From Bursaphelenchus xylophilus (Eukaryota > Nematoda > Chromadorea > Rhabditida > Aphelenchoididae), in assembly GCA_904066235.2 (NCBI GenBank), contig CAJFCV020000002.1:8432001-8496000 (forward strand): 64,000 bases of DNA. Direction: 5' to 3'. Both the position numbers and the translations under genes were made by a program. Positions 33,848 to 44,184 of this stretch are shown here, in pieces. How positions within the stretch are numbered: the stretch's first letter is position 1; each line of letters opens with the position of its first letter. A model generated the notes under the pieces. That model was not told the DNA's origin, did not search any database, and worked only from the letters and a program-made list of their open reading frames with translations.

Positions 33848-36150
33848 TAAGAATTTCGTTTAGGATTTGGAAAATTGATGACAAGTTATTATTGAGTTTT
33901 CTTTGAAGGCACAGTCTCGATTTTTTGGAGGTTTCAAAAAACTTTTGCCTTGGTCTTTACCATGTGCATGCACATGGTTAAGTTGGCTCCTTGAACAACT
34001 TTTCAAGGGCTCTCGAATAGTATATGGCATATGGTATTTGACGATGGATAGCTTGTACAAGTCCTTTGTGACACTTGCTTTGTCAAAAAAATGGTTCTGA
34101 AAAATCACGTTAAATTCCATTTAAAGATTCCTTCGAAGAATCTTCAAATAAAATTTAACGCAAACGAATAGTCCAAACCTCAAACACTCCCAAGAAAATT
34201 ATTCATATCTACCGTAACAGCCTTTACTTTACTCTAAGTCCCGTTCTCAGTTTAACCTTGATTCAAGCCAATCCATGTAATGTTTTTTGAGGGAGTAATT
34301 CGACCTCGATGAAACAAAAGATGGCATGTCATTTTCGAACACTAATTTATAAGCCTTAAAAAGGTTACAAAAACAGTTGGACTGCAGACAAATGAGGGGG
34401 CTGACATTGACTGAGCGTTATAATTACAGGATCTCGCAATTAGGAAGGACATTGGCTCAAAACGAGGTCATCACGAGTAGAAAGTACCTTGTAAACCAAG
34501 TAGCAACTAATCCTTAGCCTTTTTTAATAGTAAGTAGAAAAAATTAACTCCAATTTCGACTTCAAGATTCGAATTAAAATATCTACAAAGTTCAAATCCA
34601 AAAAAAAAATTTTAAAAAAAGTAACAAATACTGTACTAACACAATTTCTTATGCTGTTAAAACGCCTCTATATTAATCTCACTCCTAATCGTAAAAGTAA
34701 TACCAAGAAAGCAAACGAAACAATGGACGACTCCAAGTCTAAATGTAGCCAGTAAGTTATAGAATACATCTCTAAATACATATCTTACTCACTCCTTCAC
34801 AAGATATAAATACTGTGGATGGACATAGCGTGACCCGTCAATGCTCTTCCCATTTGGCTTTAAACGTCAAAAAAGGCCATTTTAGGGCTGAGATCTATCA
34901 GCAAAATATCCCCAAATCCAATTAAGCCCGGCCTGTTAAACTACAGTACCGCCGTTGGCTGATGTCCTCGGGCAAAATAGCTCTGTGTCTAATGTAAATT
35001 GGGGCTCTCAAAATAATAACCAACAAAAGATAATGAAGCCAGAAAGAATGGGAGTTTGCCGGAGGCAAATTCAATTGGGCCCGACGAATTACTGGAACGG
35101 AACGGTCATTTTGTTAAAATATTGGTTCTTTTAATTATTTTGGGCGAAAAAATAAGTCAAACGAAGACCAGTGGACTAAAACAAAGCCTAAAATATTTGA
35201 AAACGTTTTCTAATTCATCCGAAAACAGTGTCAGACGTCAAAAAATGCACTCAAAACTACCGTAGCCCCTCAGCGAAATCCATTATTTTCCGAGATTTTA
35301 ATATCTCAAAGGAAAATAAAACGCGGACATAATCAAAATGCGCGACCATATAACAACGGCCCGCCGACAAAAGGACGACCGAGAACGGTGAGGTGCCGAA
35401 AATCGACGGGGGATCGGGCAACGGAGCGCCTCGAAGGGAGGGGGATGACACAGAAGGTCCGAAAAAAGATTGAGATTAATTTGTTTGAGGATCACAAGGA
35501 GACGATGTCAATGTCATGTAGAGGTTAGAGAGTCATTTAGCGGCAATTTGGGAACCCATGAATGGCAGATTTGTTTGGGCGATCTATATTGTAGTAGATT
35601 GGATGGAAGAAAAATGGTTCTAACATGACTTTTTTGATCATACATAGTTCAGAACAAAATAGAAAATCATGCACTAAGGCTCATTGCTCGTTTTAAAAGT
35701 CTTGATCCACTAATATACCTCAAAACTCACCAATTTCTGACATAATTTATATGTTCACCATTACCTCAGGTTACCAAAAAACCTCTCCAAAATGAACAAA
35801 AACAACCTATGAGCAGCGCTACACCATGTCTTTTCGAATGTCACTTTTTTGTTTCCACAAATGACCACCAAAAAAGTCCGAAAATGATTTGTTTGATCAT
35901 AAAAAGTGAGTCGGCTCCACTTAAAAAACGCCCATCTTCGCACTAGGAACGGTATTTTAACGGCCATCAAAAAGGAAAACTTTGAGGAAATTAATCGACC
36001 GAAAATTGAGGGCTTTTGGCTTCCGAAGGTAGCGAAATTGGATAAATATTTGGGTAAAACCATCAAGGATAACATTATGCATAAAATTCTTTGAAAACTT
36101 TTATTACACCAACAGTTATGTAATACATCTCTAAATGAAACATCCATCAA
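33848..36150. other. Intergenic, no gene supported
   Basis: About 2.3 kb downstream of the p24 gene. A short ATG frame followed by GTAAG at 34722-34752 was considered as a first exon, but no partner exon fits. No RNA gene was recognised. Confidence 0.4.
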
Positions 36151-36886
36151 TCATACGCAAAGCCTGACCTCAAACAACCGTTGAGTCATGTAAACTTGAA
36201 GCCAACTTCCAAAACCTGCAAGAACGCTTTGGAAAAAGGCAAAGGCCACGATTTTTCCATCGATTGCTTTACTCAATTGGACGTGATACTTCTGACGCAT
36301 ATCGAGCAACATGTTCCGCCGGCTGCAGGCCTTCAAATTTGATGCTAATTCATTGATCATGTTTTCGAGACGCTCTTCATCAGCTAAAAGAAAAGAAAAT
36401 CAAGCTGAAGAAGGTAAAAAACGCCCTAAAACTTGCAAGAATAAAATTGAAAGGACTTACTGGAATTTCCGAATAGAGGATTTAGGGATTCCATACGTTT
36501 GGAATGATCTATCTCAAAAAAGAACATGACATCCTTGATCTGTTGACTAACTGCTGGACCATTATCAAAACAAACTTCATACGGCCCGGTCTCGTCCGCA
36601 TTGATCAGCATCTTCTCGTGAGTGTTGATTGCAGAATGCAAAGTCTTGTTTCTTGGATCACGAAGAGAAAAAGAAATGTCCAGATAACCACCATCATGGA
36701 CCTGGAGAAAACCCAAAAAAGATGATCACCAAACCCGTGAAAACTCACCTCATAGATGATGCTGACGTAATCGGTCTTATTGAATCGATTGAAGAAACAT
36801 TGGACTTCTCCCGGCTCAACGCTGATCTCATATCCATGACAAACATCAAAAAGAACGACGAAAATAATTGGAATCAGGAAAAACAT
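36151..36886 (-). CDS. p24/TMED (emp24/GOLD) ER-Golgi cargo receptor
   Basis: Three exons, 36886-36749, 36701-36461 and 36383-36151, join in frame to 203 residues. Residues 1-18 are a signal peptide (MFFLIPIIFVVLFDVCHG). The lumenal GOLD domain has paired cysteines (VQCFFNRF and GPYEVCFDNG) and N-glycosylation sites NKT. A heptad-like coiled coil follows (EERLENMINELASNLKACSR), then a TM segment (KIVAFAFFQSVLAGFGSWLQ) and a short cytosolic tail MTQRLFEVRLCV. The tail resembles the TMED1/5 LKRFFEVRRVV type: aromatic COPII motif plus hydrophobic end. p24 proteins act as dimers in COPI and COPII vesicles and load GPI-anchored cargo. The gene shares a 354-bp head-to-head spacer with cyclin C. Confidence 0.93.
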
Positions 36887-37240
36887 CGTGTTCTCCACGT
36901 GTGGGGGAATTCTGTGACCAAAACAAGCATTCTTGTAAAGAGAGGTGTCGAAAACACTTTGCATGCAATTTTATGCAAATGTTTTGCTGCTCTAAACAAT
37001 GGGCTCTACGACGAAAACAATAAATGCAAAAAAAGTGTTGGCGTTCCGTGGCAAGCAGAATAAAATTGTAGACGTCTAGACAAAAAGAACAAAAAATTCA
37101 ACGCAAACCAGTGGAGCTGGTGTTTTTCCACCCATTATTTATTCTCCTTTATCGATTTGACCAACAAAACGACGAAAATTATATTGTACTTGGCATCAGA
37201 ATCGAAATTTTTGTTGATTTCAGGGTTCCGGGTAGTTTTC
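36887..37240. promoter_or_regulatory. Divergent promoter region for p24 and cyclin C, with trans-splice acceptor
   Basis: 354 bp separate the two start codons. On the plus strand TTTTTGTTGATTTCAG ends at 37223, 17 bases before the cyclin ATG, and has no upstream donor partner, as expected of a spliced-leader acceptor. No TATA box is evident. Confidence 0.55.
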
Positions 37241-38543
37241 ATGGCCGAGAATTTTTGGAAAAGCTCGCATTGGTACGTTTAAAAGTTTTGGCCGGTTACT
37301 TTGGTTTGTATTTTAGTAAAGAATGGATTTTGGAGCGAGCCGACCTTTCTCGAGACCGTGGAGACGATTTGAAGATTTTTGGAGAAGAGGAGTACCAAAA
37401 GATTATGATCTTCTATTGTAATTGTGAGTTGCCTCTTTTATTTTTTGCTTCTGAATTTTTAGGGCTTTTTGTTCTTTTCTAGCAGAACAGTCGAATGTTC
37501 TGTGCTTATAGTAATAATATAATTTTAATGTCTAAAATTATGTCTGTTTCAGTAATCCAAGCCGTTGGTGCAGATAACAAGCTCAGACAACAGATTGTAG
37601 CGACGGCCATGACTTACTTTAGGCGGTTTTATGTTAGGTGAGCTTTTTATTTATTGGCCTTATTGTTTTAGACGTTCATTGAAGGATATCGATCCAATTC
37701 TGATGGCTGGGACGTGCGTTTTTGTTGCATCCAAGACCGAGGAATTTATGATCCTGTCTACGACGCGGATAGCCAATTTCATCAATTCCTATTGTAAGTA
37801 TTGTATCCTTTTAGTTTAAAGTTTAGAGACAAGATGGTAACTAAAATTATATTTTCTTCTAGTGCGTCGATACACGTCCAAACCCGAATTTTCATTGAGA
37901 CCTCAGTTCATCCACGAGGCAGAGTTCATGTTGCTGCAGATAATCGATTGTTCCCTATATGTTTGGCATCCTTACAGAAGTCTGAAGGTTTTATTCCAAG
38001 TCAGTTTCATTGTTATTTTGTTTTTGATGTTTAGGTGAAACATGAATTATTGGGTTGTCGTTTAGGATCTAAAAGAGCAATCAGTGAGGAATGTGGACGA
38101 GTTACATTCCGATGTTTGGATGTTGATCAACGATTCGTATAGGACCGATACTGTTCTGTTATTCCCTCCGTTTGTGATAGCATTGGGTAAGTTGTTGTTT
38201 AAATGTGATGAAATTCAATAATTGAGGCCTCTGCAACTTGTTTCATACCAACAAAAAATCTTTATTTTTTTTTGATCCTTCGATGAAAAAAATTATTTAC
38301 ACTGCCAAATTTCGATATCACACCAAAATTTTAGCGTGTATTATGGCGGCGGCGATGCTTCGGAAATGCGAGAATGACATTCTTCCATGGCTGATTCAAC
38401 TACACACTGACTTTGAAAAGGTTTTGGATTGTCAACGGGTACTCTTCAACTTCTTCCGAATCGATAAAGGGTTCAAGGACAAGGAGGTCTTCGAAGAAAT
38501 CATAATCAGAATTCCCAAACCTGATCCTGTTCTGAAGGATTAG
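37241..38543 (+). CDS. cic-1: Cyclin C (Mediator CDK8-module cyclin)
   Basis: Seven exons (37241-37272, 37317-37423, 37553-37637, 37672-37793, 37863-37987, 38066-38186, 38335-38543) total 801 bases with no frame break: 266 residues, against about 280 for animal cyclin C. The N-terminus [10 protein letters not shown] matches the diagnostic MAGNFWxSSH of cyclin C. Two cyclin boxes follow: [36 protein letters not shown], then [37 protein letters not shown] and [12 protein letters not shown]. The C-terminus keeps the IPKPDP motif. Cyclin C binds CDK8 in the Mediator kinase module and controls transcription. The start is the first ATG after the trans-splice acceptor. Confidence 0.95.
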
Positions 38544-39289
38544 TGGGGTCTTGGAAACAGTTATTCTTTGTCTTTCCAATGGTAATCAGAAAACAATTAG
38601 CGGCGAAACTTTTGGGGAAAATGTTGAGTTTGGGGAGGAAATGTGCGTTTCTGTAAACGGCAATTTGGCAAAAAAATTTGCCTCATGTCAGCAAAGGTCT
38701 TCATGAGAAAAAATGCGATTTTGTTTCGATAAATTTCATGCCAAAAAATGGGTTTGTGGATAACTTTTGCGACTTTTTTGTTGGTCCTAACTACCAATAA
38801 CACGGACTATTTCCCTCAAGTTTTCCCCAAATTTTGGCCAGTAATTCCTCCCAACACCATCCGGTCTTCATTATATCTTCCAGAAACGGCGTAACCCCTA
38901 CTAGAAATCATTGATTTACGGTGTAAAAAACAAAGCCATTTAGCGGTATTCTCGACCTTCATTTGTAGCCAAGGTTGTAACGAGTCTATAGGCATATCTA
39001 ACTGCTCTTCCACGGTATTCACTGTGCCCTTTGGAGTCTCAGACCAGCGCTCAATGGTGTAATATTGTCTCTCTCTCTCTTCTCTCGTCGAAACGCGGTA
39101 AAACAACTCGAAATGAATTTGCATGGAGAATTTGAATAAAAATATATCATACGGGAGAGAAAGTCGTGAGTTAGCCTACGTATTTTACCTAGAATTTTAA
39201 GCGTAAAAGTGGTAGATTTCTCAATTTTTTAAATCGAAGGTATAAAGATTATAATGCAACAAAGTTTATTATTAAAGTTTACACTCATT
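38544..39289. other. Intergenic, convergent spacer between cyclin C and the defensin-like gene
   Basis: About 750 bp containing two converging 3' UTRs. A CT microsatellite lies at 39067-39085. The minus-strand frame of 102 codons at 38816-39124 has no start context or domain that supports a gene. Confidence 0.4.
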
Positions 39290-39958
39290 TTACGAAGTTT
39301 CGGCCGAGGCATTATAGGCATAAAAGTCAATGTTGGTACAGTAACAGGTGTCCATGTCACAGTAGCCAAATGAAAGTCCCTTCCTCGTATATTGTTTGCA
39401 TTGGTTGCATTGAGTGTGGCATGAGATCTTATCGCAGGTCCCCGCTTGAAAAAAAACGAAATATTTAAACTTCTTTACAGGGCCGGAGCTTCCAAACTTG
39501 TTTCAAGTATTTCTCCGCCAATAATGCACCAATTTCTATAAAACTTATAGCAAATTGAAGCTGAAGTGCCCCATTTTTGGTCCACCAAATGTGAGGGACC
39601 CTGTTAGAAATTCGTGCATTATTGGCGGAGAAATACTTGGAATAAGTTTGGCAGCTCCGACTGAACCACCCTGAAAATTTTAAGCCTTGCGTAAGACACA
39701 TGGTGGCAAAAAGTTGTCTACTTTGGGATTTGAACTTGTAGCAAAATCATCCAAATGGCTTTGGCCGTTTATGAGGTTTTAACTCATAAACAGCCAAAGC
39801 TATTTCCAGCTCCTCGACTGGCCATTTGGATGATTTTCTACCGGTTCAAATCTTCCAGTAGCCGGCTTTTTGCGAATGTGGGCTTCCCAAAACCTACGTT
39901 CTTGTTGGGCAAAAGCACTCCAAATCATCAAGAACAACAAAATTCGAACCGCCAACAT
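39290..39958 (-). CDS. Defensin-like CS-alpha-beta secreted peptide (71 aa)
   Basis: Two exons, 39958-39898 and 39444-39290, join in frame (donor GTAGGT, acceptor TTTTTTTTCAAG). Exon 1 encodes only the signal peptide: MLAVRILLFLMIWSAFA, then QQE. Exon 2 encodes a compact cysteine-rich mature part with cysteines at 24, 29, 33, 36, 49, 54 and 56. C29-x3-C33, G47-x-C49 and C54-x-C56 form the cysteine-stabilised alpha-beta signature of invertebrate defensins and nematode ABF/cremycin-type peptides. C36 is an extra, odd seventh cysteine. The mature peptide has a 15-residue tail. A likely role is innate defence, but related folds also serve as channel blockers or signals, so function is not proven. 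The intron carries a family H MITE. The gene diverges from 40093, 134 bp away. Confidence 0.75.
39478..39673. repeat. Family H palindromic MITE (copy H2)
   Basis: CAGGGCCGGAGCTTCCAAAC at the left is mirrored by the right end ending CACCCTG. The AAGTATTTCTCCGCCAATAA block and its inverse are 19-20 bases and nearly perfect. Located in the intron of the defensin-like gene. Confidence 0.8.
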
Positions 39959-40092
39959 GATTAAGCCACAAAAAAAACAATAATTTTTTTGGGATTTTTT
40001 CAAAATTTTTTAAAAAATTTGCATAATTTTAGAGGCTTGAAAAATGAATAAAAGCCACATGAGCCGGAAAATCACCACATTTGACGTTGACG

Positions 40093-40438
40093 ATGGGTTT
40101 CTTCGCGGTTGTGCTGGTTCTTCTCGCCATCGGCGCTGGTGTTTACGCCTACTTGAACAAGGACAAGTTGGCTGAACTTGCCGGTCAAGGCGGCAGTGCC
40201 AACCCTCCCCCACAGACCTCCACGCGGACGGCGGTTCCCGGCGACTTTGAAAAGAAGGGGTAGGCGGTTTTGTGTTGATTTACAGAATAGTTGTGTATTA
40301 GTTTTGGTAGTACTGTAGACCAAGGAGATATTTAATTTTGGCTAAAATAGATGATGATTGGGAGGTTATTTTGGATTGCCCTTGGAAATTGTTTTTGGCA
40401 AGTTTTACTGTCTGATTCTTTTAAATTTCAGCTTGTAA
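40093..40438 (+). CDS. Small single-pass membrane protein (57 aa), family unknown
   Basis: ATG at 40093 opens GFFAVVLVLLAIGAGVYAYL, a clear hydrophobic segment, followed by LNKDKLAELAGQ and a Pro/Thr/Ser-rich, basic-ended tail. A stop would follow directly at 40261, but GG|GTAGGC at 40259 and TTAAATTTCAG at 40431 form an intron that changes the end to a Gly-Leu stop at 40436-40438. AATAAA at 40497 then serves as a polyadenylation signal. Either splice form gives about the same protein. The topology (short N-terminal anchor, polar tail) fits a signal-anchored micropeptide; a cleaved secretion signal is less likely because no clear cleavage site follows. I do not recognise the family. Confidence 0.6.
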
Positions 40439-40496
40439 ACCCTCCCTATTCGTCCCCTGATCTCCGCACACCAAAACCACAAGTTACATTGATTTG

Positions 40497-40502
40497 AATA
40501 AA
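40497..40502 (+). terminator. Polyadenylation signal AATAAA
   Basis: Canonical hexamer about 60 bases past the stop of the small membrane protein gene, followed by AT-rich DNA. Confidence 0.6.
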
Positions 40503-40814
40503 CTTACTTGTGCACACTTTAACGGCTTTTGGATACGTTTGAAATCGAGGTTTTTCGGTGCAGTTGATTGTCAAGATTTGAGATGACTTTTGACCTTTTT
40601 TATCGTGTAGCACGTCAATCCAGTGCAGTTGCAGTTATTAGTCCTTCAGGAAAGTCGCCGGACTGACTCTTGGCGTTTGCACTGTGCGAAAAAAGTCAGG
40701 GTGCGCGCGACAGCCGCACCCAGCTGTTTGAACTACCTTTCCTGGGGGGCTGAACTACCAAAGCCCCAAAAAAATGTGTTATATCTCGTAATGAATGCAT
40801 TGTTCATATTTACA

Positions 40815-40947
40815 GTTCGGCCCCCGGTCGGCCCCCGGCCCGGCCCGGCCCCTGGGGGCCGGGCCGAGAAAATTTGAAGGGGGCCGGGGCCGGGCCGACC
40901 TCTTCCGGCCCCCGGGCCGGGCCGCGATTTTCGGCCCGGCCCCCCAG
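40815..40947. repeat. GC-rich GGCCCGGCCC low-complexity block
   Basis: About 130 bp made mostly of GGCCC/CCGGG runs, e.g. GGCCCGGCCCGGCCCCTGGG and its inverse, in otherwise AT-rich DNA. It is strongly self-complementary. A short GAGAAAATTTGAAGG spacer breaks it. Origin unknown; it is not coding in any plausible frame. Confidence 0.8.
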
Positions 40948-41254
40948 CCATGTCTAAGTTGGACAGAGTGAAATTGGACAAAGTGAAATTGGACAGATTT
41001 TCGCTGCAATCGTACGAAATGTCAATATTGAATCATCAAATAATTATTTTTTGCAGTGAAAAAAATCTGTCGAGTTTCACTCTGTCCAGTTTCCACGAAG
41101 CCTTTTTGGCGCCTCTTTTTTTTTTTTTTGAGATTCGGCTTACTGGCGTATTATACTATAGTCTCATATTTCAATATCAAACAGCATCGGTTTTATTCAT
41201 TTTTCAGTCGGTTTTTAAGGTTAAAAAACAGCTTGAAAGTCCATTGCTTTGATA
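40948..41254. repeat. Inverted repeat spacer after GC-rich block
   Basis: TTGGACAGAGTGAAATTGGA (40958) and its inverse around GTTTCACTCTGTCCAGTTTCC (41075-41096) flank about 100 bp, likely another small palindromic element. A T-run (41118-41130) and the 3' end of kinase 2 follow. Confidence 0.55.
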
Positions 41255-43870
41255 TTATTGTGGTCGTTTGGTTTTCCGTCCTCTTGGTTTTTTACTCATG
41301 GTTTTCTTTCTGCTAAGTTGCTCAATTCTTTCCTTCAACGACTTCTCTCTACCCGACACTTTGTTCGTCTTGGCTGGAGTGCCTGCTTTCGGAGTTTTCC
41401 TTCCCTTCTCAGTTTGTTGACTTGTGTTATGATTGGAAATATTAGTGTTACCGGAAGTGTTAATGGATTTATTTTTGGCACGTTCTTCGTCTAGACAAAC
41501 CAGTTCTTGGTAAATCGGCATTGTATTGTTATATCTAAAATAATAACGGAATTATTTTGGGGTAATTTTATTAACACGTAAGAAGTAATAGTAGTATTTT
41601 TGGTAACAACCGCAAGTATTATTATTAAGATTGCAGTTCTAGTAACAAATAGTAATCGTAATTTCCTTACCGTTCCTTCATACTGTGGCCAGCCAGCTGC
41701 ATTGTAATCTCTGCGGCTGATGGTCGTGCTTTCGGATCATGATTCCAAACTTTTTCAAACACTTTTTTCAATTCAGCAGGAGTCGTGTTCGTGTCATAAT
41801 GAGGATGGAAATTGGGATTATGCTGAAGTTCGCTTTGGATTTGTTTTAAATCCATATTGCTGTAGGGCAATTCCTGACAGGACACGTAAATCTCCCAGAA
41901 AAGAACTCTGAAATGAATAAAATTGTGGTCGCCAGTCAACAGGTTCCAATCGACCAAATAGTTTCCAAAATTCAACTACCCCATGCTCCAAATATCGGCT
42001 GGTGTCGCATACTTGGCCGTCTTCAACACTTCCGGCGCCATCCAACGAACCGGCGCTGGTTTACTTCGGTCCATGGCCATCGAACTTCCTTTCGCTGAGA
42101 GTCCAAAGTCCGAGATCTTGACGCACGGGTACCTCGGGTCGACCAAACAATTTCTAGTGGCCATATCTCGATGCAGGCACTGCATATTATGCAGATATTT
42201 CATTCCAAGCGCCACATCGAAGCAATAGGTCAGTTTCAGATTGACTTTAAGCTGTGTTTTCTTCAAATACGACTCCAGATTCCCACCATCCACAAACTCC
42301 AAGACGATCTGAAATTAATTTTTAGTCCAACTGTTCACCTGTTATATTTTTACTCACAGCAAACGGCTTGGTATTAAGGACCACTCCATATAGTCTGACA
42401 ATGTTTTGATGATAATATTCTCGTTGAATTCTCGCTTCATTCATCGCTTCCTTGACAATATCCTTTTCTTTCTCCTTGTCCGGACTTTCTCGAGGAACTT
42501 TGATGGCAACTTGAACTTCCCTCCCACCATAAGACAACGTTCCGACGAAAACTTGGCCGAAGGCTCCTTCGCCAATCTGTTTTCCTGTTGTCACACTGTT
42601 CCCATCCAGTTCCCACTTCTGTCTTTTCACTCCTCGAATCAATCTCGGGGCTGTTGGGTCGCTGGCGTTGATGGAAACACCACCCAAATGAAAGCTGAAG
42701 TGGGATCAAGTTTTGGTATTACTTTAAACTAATTATCCCCAAAACACGTCAATCCAAAATAGAAGAAAAATTTTCCCGCCCCTTTTTGGTGATTCGTTCA
42801 AAACGAAATGTCACTATCCGATAAAAACCAATTTTCTTATCTTTCTTCTTCCTTTTCGAGAGAAAGAAATGGATTGACTTGCAAAACTCTTTTCCTTACA
42901 AGACGGTCTTCATAATTGTTGGCTGGAAGTTTTTCCCATCCAATGAGCAGCTTTTCAACTCGTCATTGATGAGGAAATCTAAGCATTTGACCTCATTCTG
43001 CCATTTGAGCCAGACGACCACTGCTCGTTTCGTTGCGGCCTGAAGAATGCCTACAGTGAAGTCTCCGTCTTTCTTGAGCATTGGGGACACGTCTTCTTTG
43101 GGGATCGGGCCGTGGAACAGCTCGTCGCTGCGGAGACCCTGAAAGGAAAAGCGTTGTGATCAACCCAAGAACCCATGCTAGGCGGGCCAAAAAGTCTTGG
43201 CATGTCTGCACAGTGCACGTCAATCCTGTGCATTTCCTGAACCGTTTCGAAACTTCGTGTCGTTTTCATTGATTTAAAAGAGATGCGAAATGTCGCATCG
43301 GCACTTTTTCTCGCCCGAAATAATTGCTTTTTTTCGAAAAGGAAGGAGAAAGATAAGAAAATGCTTTTTATTGGATAGTGACATTTCGTTTTGAACGAAT
43401 CGCCAAAAAGGGCGGGAAATTTTTTCTTCTATTTTGGATTGACGTGCAGTGCGCCATCCTGCATGAAATTTGTCGCGCGGCCACAAGAAAAATTTACGGT
43501 GCAATGCGACCCCGCACAGTGCAAAAAGATTGTTTTGAAAAGCGTAAACAACGCACAGTGCGTTCTTCATTCGCACCCCGCAAACTTTTTATTGCGCGAT
43601 ACCTCGTCGCAACGCCGAATTCATGCGCCCGCACGGTGCGAAAACATGTCAAGACTTTTTGGCCCGCCTAGTACGCTTCTCCACTCCCCTCCTTACCGTA
43701 TAAATCGACGCCTGTCCGTTCGCCGCCGGCCCATAGTTCGCGCCTCCAGGCAGACTCTCGAGGTCGTCGGATTCCGTGTAGTTGTTGTTTTGCGCGGCCC
43801 CTCCATCTTCCGTGGTGGTGGCTCCGCTCTGCGGCTGCTTTGTTGGGTCCTCCGTTGTATTATTGAACAT
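41255..43870 (-). CDS. Fer-like SH2 non-receptor tyrosine kinase 2
   Basis: Six exons (43870-43697, 43138-42900, 42694-42358, 42308-41980, 41907-41671, 41534-41255) join in frame to 531 residues. Order: Asn/Thr/Gln-rich N-terminus (1-58), SH2 (about 64-140), kinase domain with GEGAFG, VAIK, HRDMATRN, DFGLSA and PVRWMAPEV, then a Lys/Arg-rich tail. It is closely parallel to kinase 1 in length, exon phases and tail type, but opposite in orientation and 20 kb away, so it is a diverged paralogue and not a recent duplicate. The SH2 motif FLVRES reads FTVGIL (85-90): glycine replaces the phosphotyrosine-binding arginine. All catalytic residues are present. Family members in Caenorhabditis are often germline- or sperm-expressed. 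Introns 1 and 2 carry family K sequence. Confidence 0.92.
42748..42870. repeat. Family K fragment in intron 2 of kinase 2
   Basis: CACGTCAATCCAAAATAGAA, CGTTCAAAACGAAATGTCAC and TTTCTTCTTCCTTTTCGAGA are the inverse of sequence at about 43320-43447 inside the family K element of intron 1. The two introns therefore hold complementary sequence of over 100 bases. Confidence 0.75.
43181..43668. mobile_element. Family K MITE in intron 1 of kinase 2
   Basis: GGCGGGCCAAAAAGTCTTGG and its inverse ACTTTTTGGCCCGCC are terminal repeats, bounded by TA at 43179-43180 and 43669-43670. Inside are repeated GCACAGTGC-type motifs (CACAGTGCACGTCAATCC; GACGTGCAGTGCGCC). No transposase frame. A related fragment with CACGTCAATCCAGTGCAG lies near 40613. 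Confidence 0.75.
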
Positions 43871-44184
43871 TCTGATCGATGAGTTCACTGAAAATTGGAT
43901 GCGATTTCCACTCGGTGCTTACGTTGTTCTCGGACGAAACTATCAATCCCGTTCTGTGAGCGACTGTTCACGAGTGAGAAGAAATCTTGAAATGATGGGA
44001 ATTTTGAGCTTTTCTTTGAGGTCTTGACGAAAATTTACACTCAAAATTTTCTAAAATTTAAGCTTGCATAGAAGATTTCAAATTTTAAACTTGAGTTTAT
44101 TGCATTCGAAAAGGCATTGAGGTCACTGGTAAAAGAGTTCAGCATGCTGTGAAAAGACTCGTCATCATAATTTCATCCCCAAAA
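43871..44184. other. Short intergenic spacer
   Basis: About 310 bp between the start of kinase 2 and the stop of the fibronectin-III protein gene, both on the minus strand. It holds the promoter of kinase 2 and the 3' UTR of its upstream neighbour; an operon is conceivable but the gap is larger than the roughly 100 bp usual in nematode operons. Confidence 0.4.

Noticed and set aside
34722..34752. ATGGACGACTCC... followed by GTAAG as a first exon
   Set aside because: No downstream acceptor gives an open exon of plausible length; likely chance.
38816..39124. 102-codon minus-strand frame downstream of cyclin C
   Set aside because: Lies in the convergent 3' UTR region, has no recognisable domain and its splice context is poor.
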